A stretch of DNA of 22,076 nt from an uncultured Bacteroidales bacterium (GTDB lineage: Bacteria > Bacteroidota > Bacteroidia > Bacteroidales > Muribaculaceae). The DNA lies in assembly GCA_900554845.1 (NCBI GenBank), contig USIY01000011.1, positions 1 through 22,076 of the forward strand, given 5' to 3'. A program made the translations under genes and the position numbers. The notes below the pieces were generated by a model, which worked only from the letters and a program-made list of their open reading frames with translations, ran no database searches and was not told the DNA's origin. Shown here in pieces: positions 21,503 through 22,076 of this stretch (position 1 is its first letter; each line of letters opens with the position of its first letter).

Positions 21503-22076
21503 GGAAGCCCTGTGCGCGGAGGAAGTCAAGGAGCTTGGCGGATGTCGCCTCGTTCATGGCGCGCGGATAACGCACGTCGGTAAAGACCTGCGCAAGGGTT
21601 TTCTTGCCGTTCTCGGCCACGAACTTGGAGTTCGGTGCGAAATTGTCCTTGGCCTTGTAGATCTCCGTTATCTCCTCGTCCGACAGTTCGGGGTAAGTCT
21701 CCCGGTAGAGCAGACCCTCCGTGCCGAGGCGTTCCGTCTCTTCCGGTCGTTCGGCTGGATAGCCCGCTGATATGCATGCCACGGGAACCGTCAGGCGGGG
21801 CAGCTTCAGCAACGCCGCTATCTCCGGGGCGTTGTAGAGACAGGTGCCGAGGTAGCAGGTGCCGAGACCCGACAGTTCTGCGAGCGTCACGAACTGCTGC
21901 GTGAGTATGACTGCGTCCATCATTGCCGACGTGAACGACAGAAAATTATCATATCCCGGGTCGGCGTCCGATACTTCGCACCAGCGCGTGAAGCGATAAT
22001 AATCTGCGCAGAATGTCAGCATGAGGGGAGCGCCGGCAGCAGCCGGCTGGTTGAAATGCAGTTCCGCGAGCCGGCG
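21492..22076 (-). CDS. Nitroreductase family protein, C-terminal part (cut by window edge)
   Basis: The visible 194 codons run open to the window end and include HFNQPAAAGAPLMLTFCAD, then SAMMDAVILTQQFVTLAELSGLGTCYLGTCLYN and ISAGYPAERPEETERL. This pattern (helix, LGTCYLG, then GYPAE) is that of flavin-dependent NfsA/FRP-like nitroreductases, which reduce quinones, nitro compounds or flavins with NAD(P)H. The start lies beyond 22076; an internal ATG at 22020-22022 is not the true start because conserved sequence continues upstream of it. The N-terminal FMN-binding residues are outside the window. The 3' end overlaps the convergent dehydrogenase by 11 bases. Confidence 0.85.
   Translation of the reverse strand, partial: RRLAELHFNQPAAAGAPLMLTFCADYYRFTRWCEVSDADPGYDNFLSFTSAMMDAVILTQQFVTLAELSGLGTCYLGTCLYNAPEIAALLKLPRLTVPVACISAGYPAERPEETERLGTEGLLYRETYPELSDEEITEIYKAKDNFAPNSKFVAENGKKTLAQVFTDVRYPRAMNEATSAKLLDFLRAQGFLKE

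Noticed and set aside
1..22076. CRISPR arrays, tRNA or rRNA genes, integrase or transposase genes, prophage
   Set aside because: No regularly spaced repeats, no tRNA-like cloverleaf in the spacers, and no coding frame resembling mobile-element enzymes were seen.

Overview
The window looks like chromosomal DNA from an anaerobic member of the Bacteroidales. My impression is of a Muribaculaceae-like gut lineage, but the family-level guess rests on general resemblance only. The reasons are Bacteroidota-type promoters (a TTTG element about 20 bases before a TAnnTTTG element, seen upstream of several genes), the long Bacteroidota form of YidC, a DUF5715 protein, an AAA-ATPase-like/PD-(D/E)XK protein and a four-subunit 2-oxoacid:ferredoxin oxidoreductase operon. 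Most of the window is core metabolism and cell maintenance. I found no CRISPR array, no transposase, no prophage and no tRNA or rRNA gene.

Layout, left to right. Positions 1-642 (minus): fabF (cut by the window edge) and acpP, fatty acid synthesis. 902-1696 (plus): thyA, ending in a hairpin shared with the convergent next unit. 1738-4674 (minus): yidC followed by a membrane polyferredoxin gene. 4749-7724 (minus): a WYL-domain regulator, obgE and a lysophospholipid-type acyltransferase; the last two overlap by four bases. 7725-8050: a gene-free, strongly structured spacer. 8051-9187 (minus): a lone rfbB whose promoter is threaded through the terminator of the next gene upstream. 9294-11265 (minus): a cytoplasmic-looking FKBP isomerase, a lipoprotein FKBP isomerase and rsmA in one operon. 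11266-11540: a spacer holding inverted repeats that resemble a small non-autonomous element. 11541-14035 (minus): a DUF5715 lipoprotein with M15-like zinc-peptidase residues, and the AAA-ATPase/nuclease-like protein. 14131-15845 (plus): a HAD phosphatase translationally coupled to aroB. 15831-19783 (minus): the 2-oxoacid:ferredoxin oxidoreductase operon (ferredoxin, alpha, beta, gamma), with an exported MINPP-like histidine phosphatase joined to its 3' end. 19968-20666 (minus): a sirtuin without zinc cysteines. 20750-21502 (plus): a short-chain dehydrogenase. 21492-22076 (minus): a nitroreductase running off the window.

How the genes work together: fabF/acpP and the acyltransferase belong to lipid synthesis; yidC and the FKBP isomerases to protein insertion and folding; obgE and rsmA to ribosome assembly; thyA and aroB to nucleotide and aromatic precursors; the oxidoreductase operon to ferredoxin-dependent anaerobic 2-oxoacid metabolism. 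I see no clear new multi-gene system. The observations most worth checking are the structured spacer before the WYL gene, the inverted-repeat element at 11310-11501, the M15-like reading of the DUF5715 protein, the phosphatase coupled to the oxidoreductase operon, and two apparently leaderless promoters.
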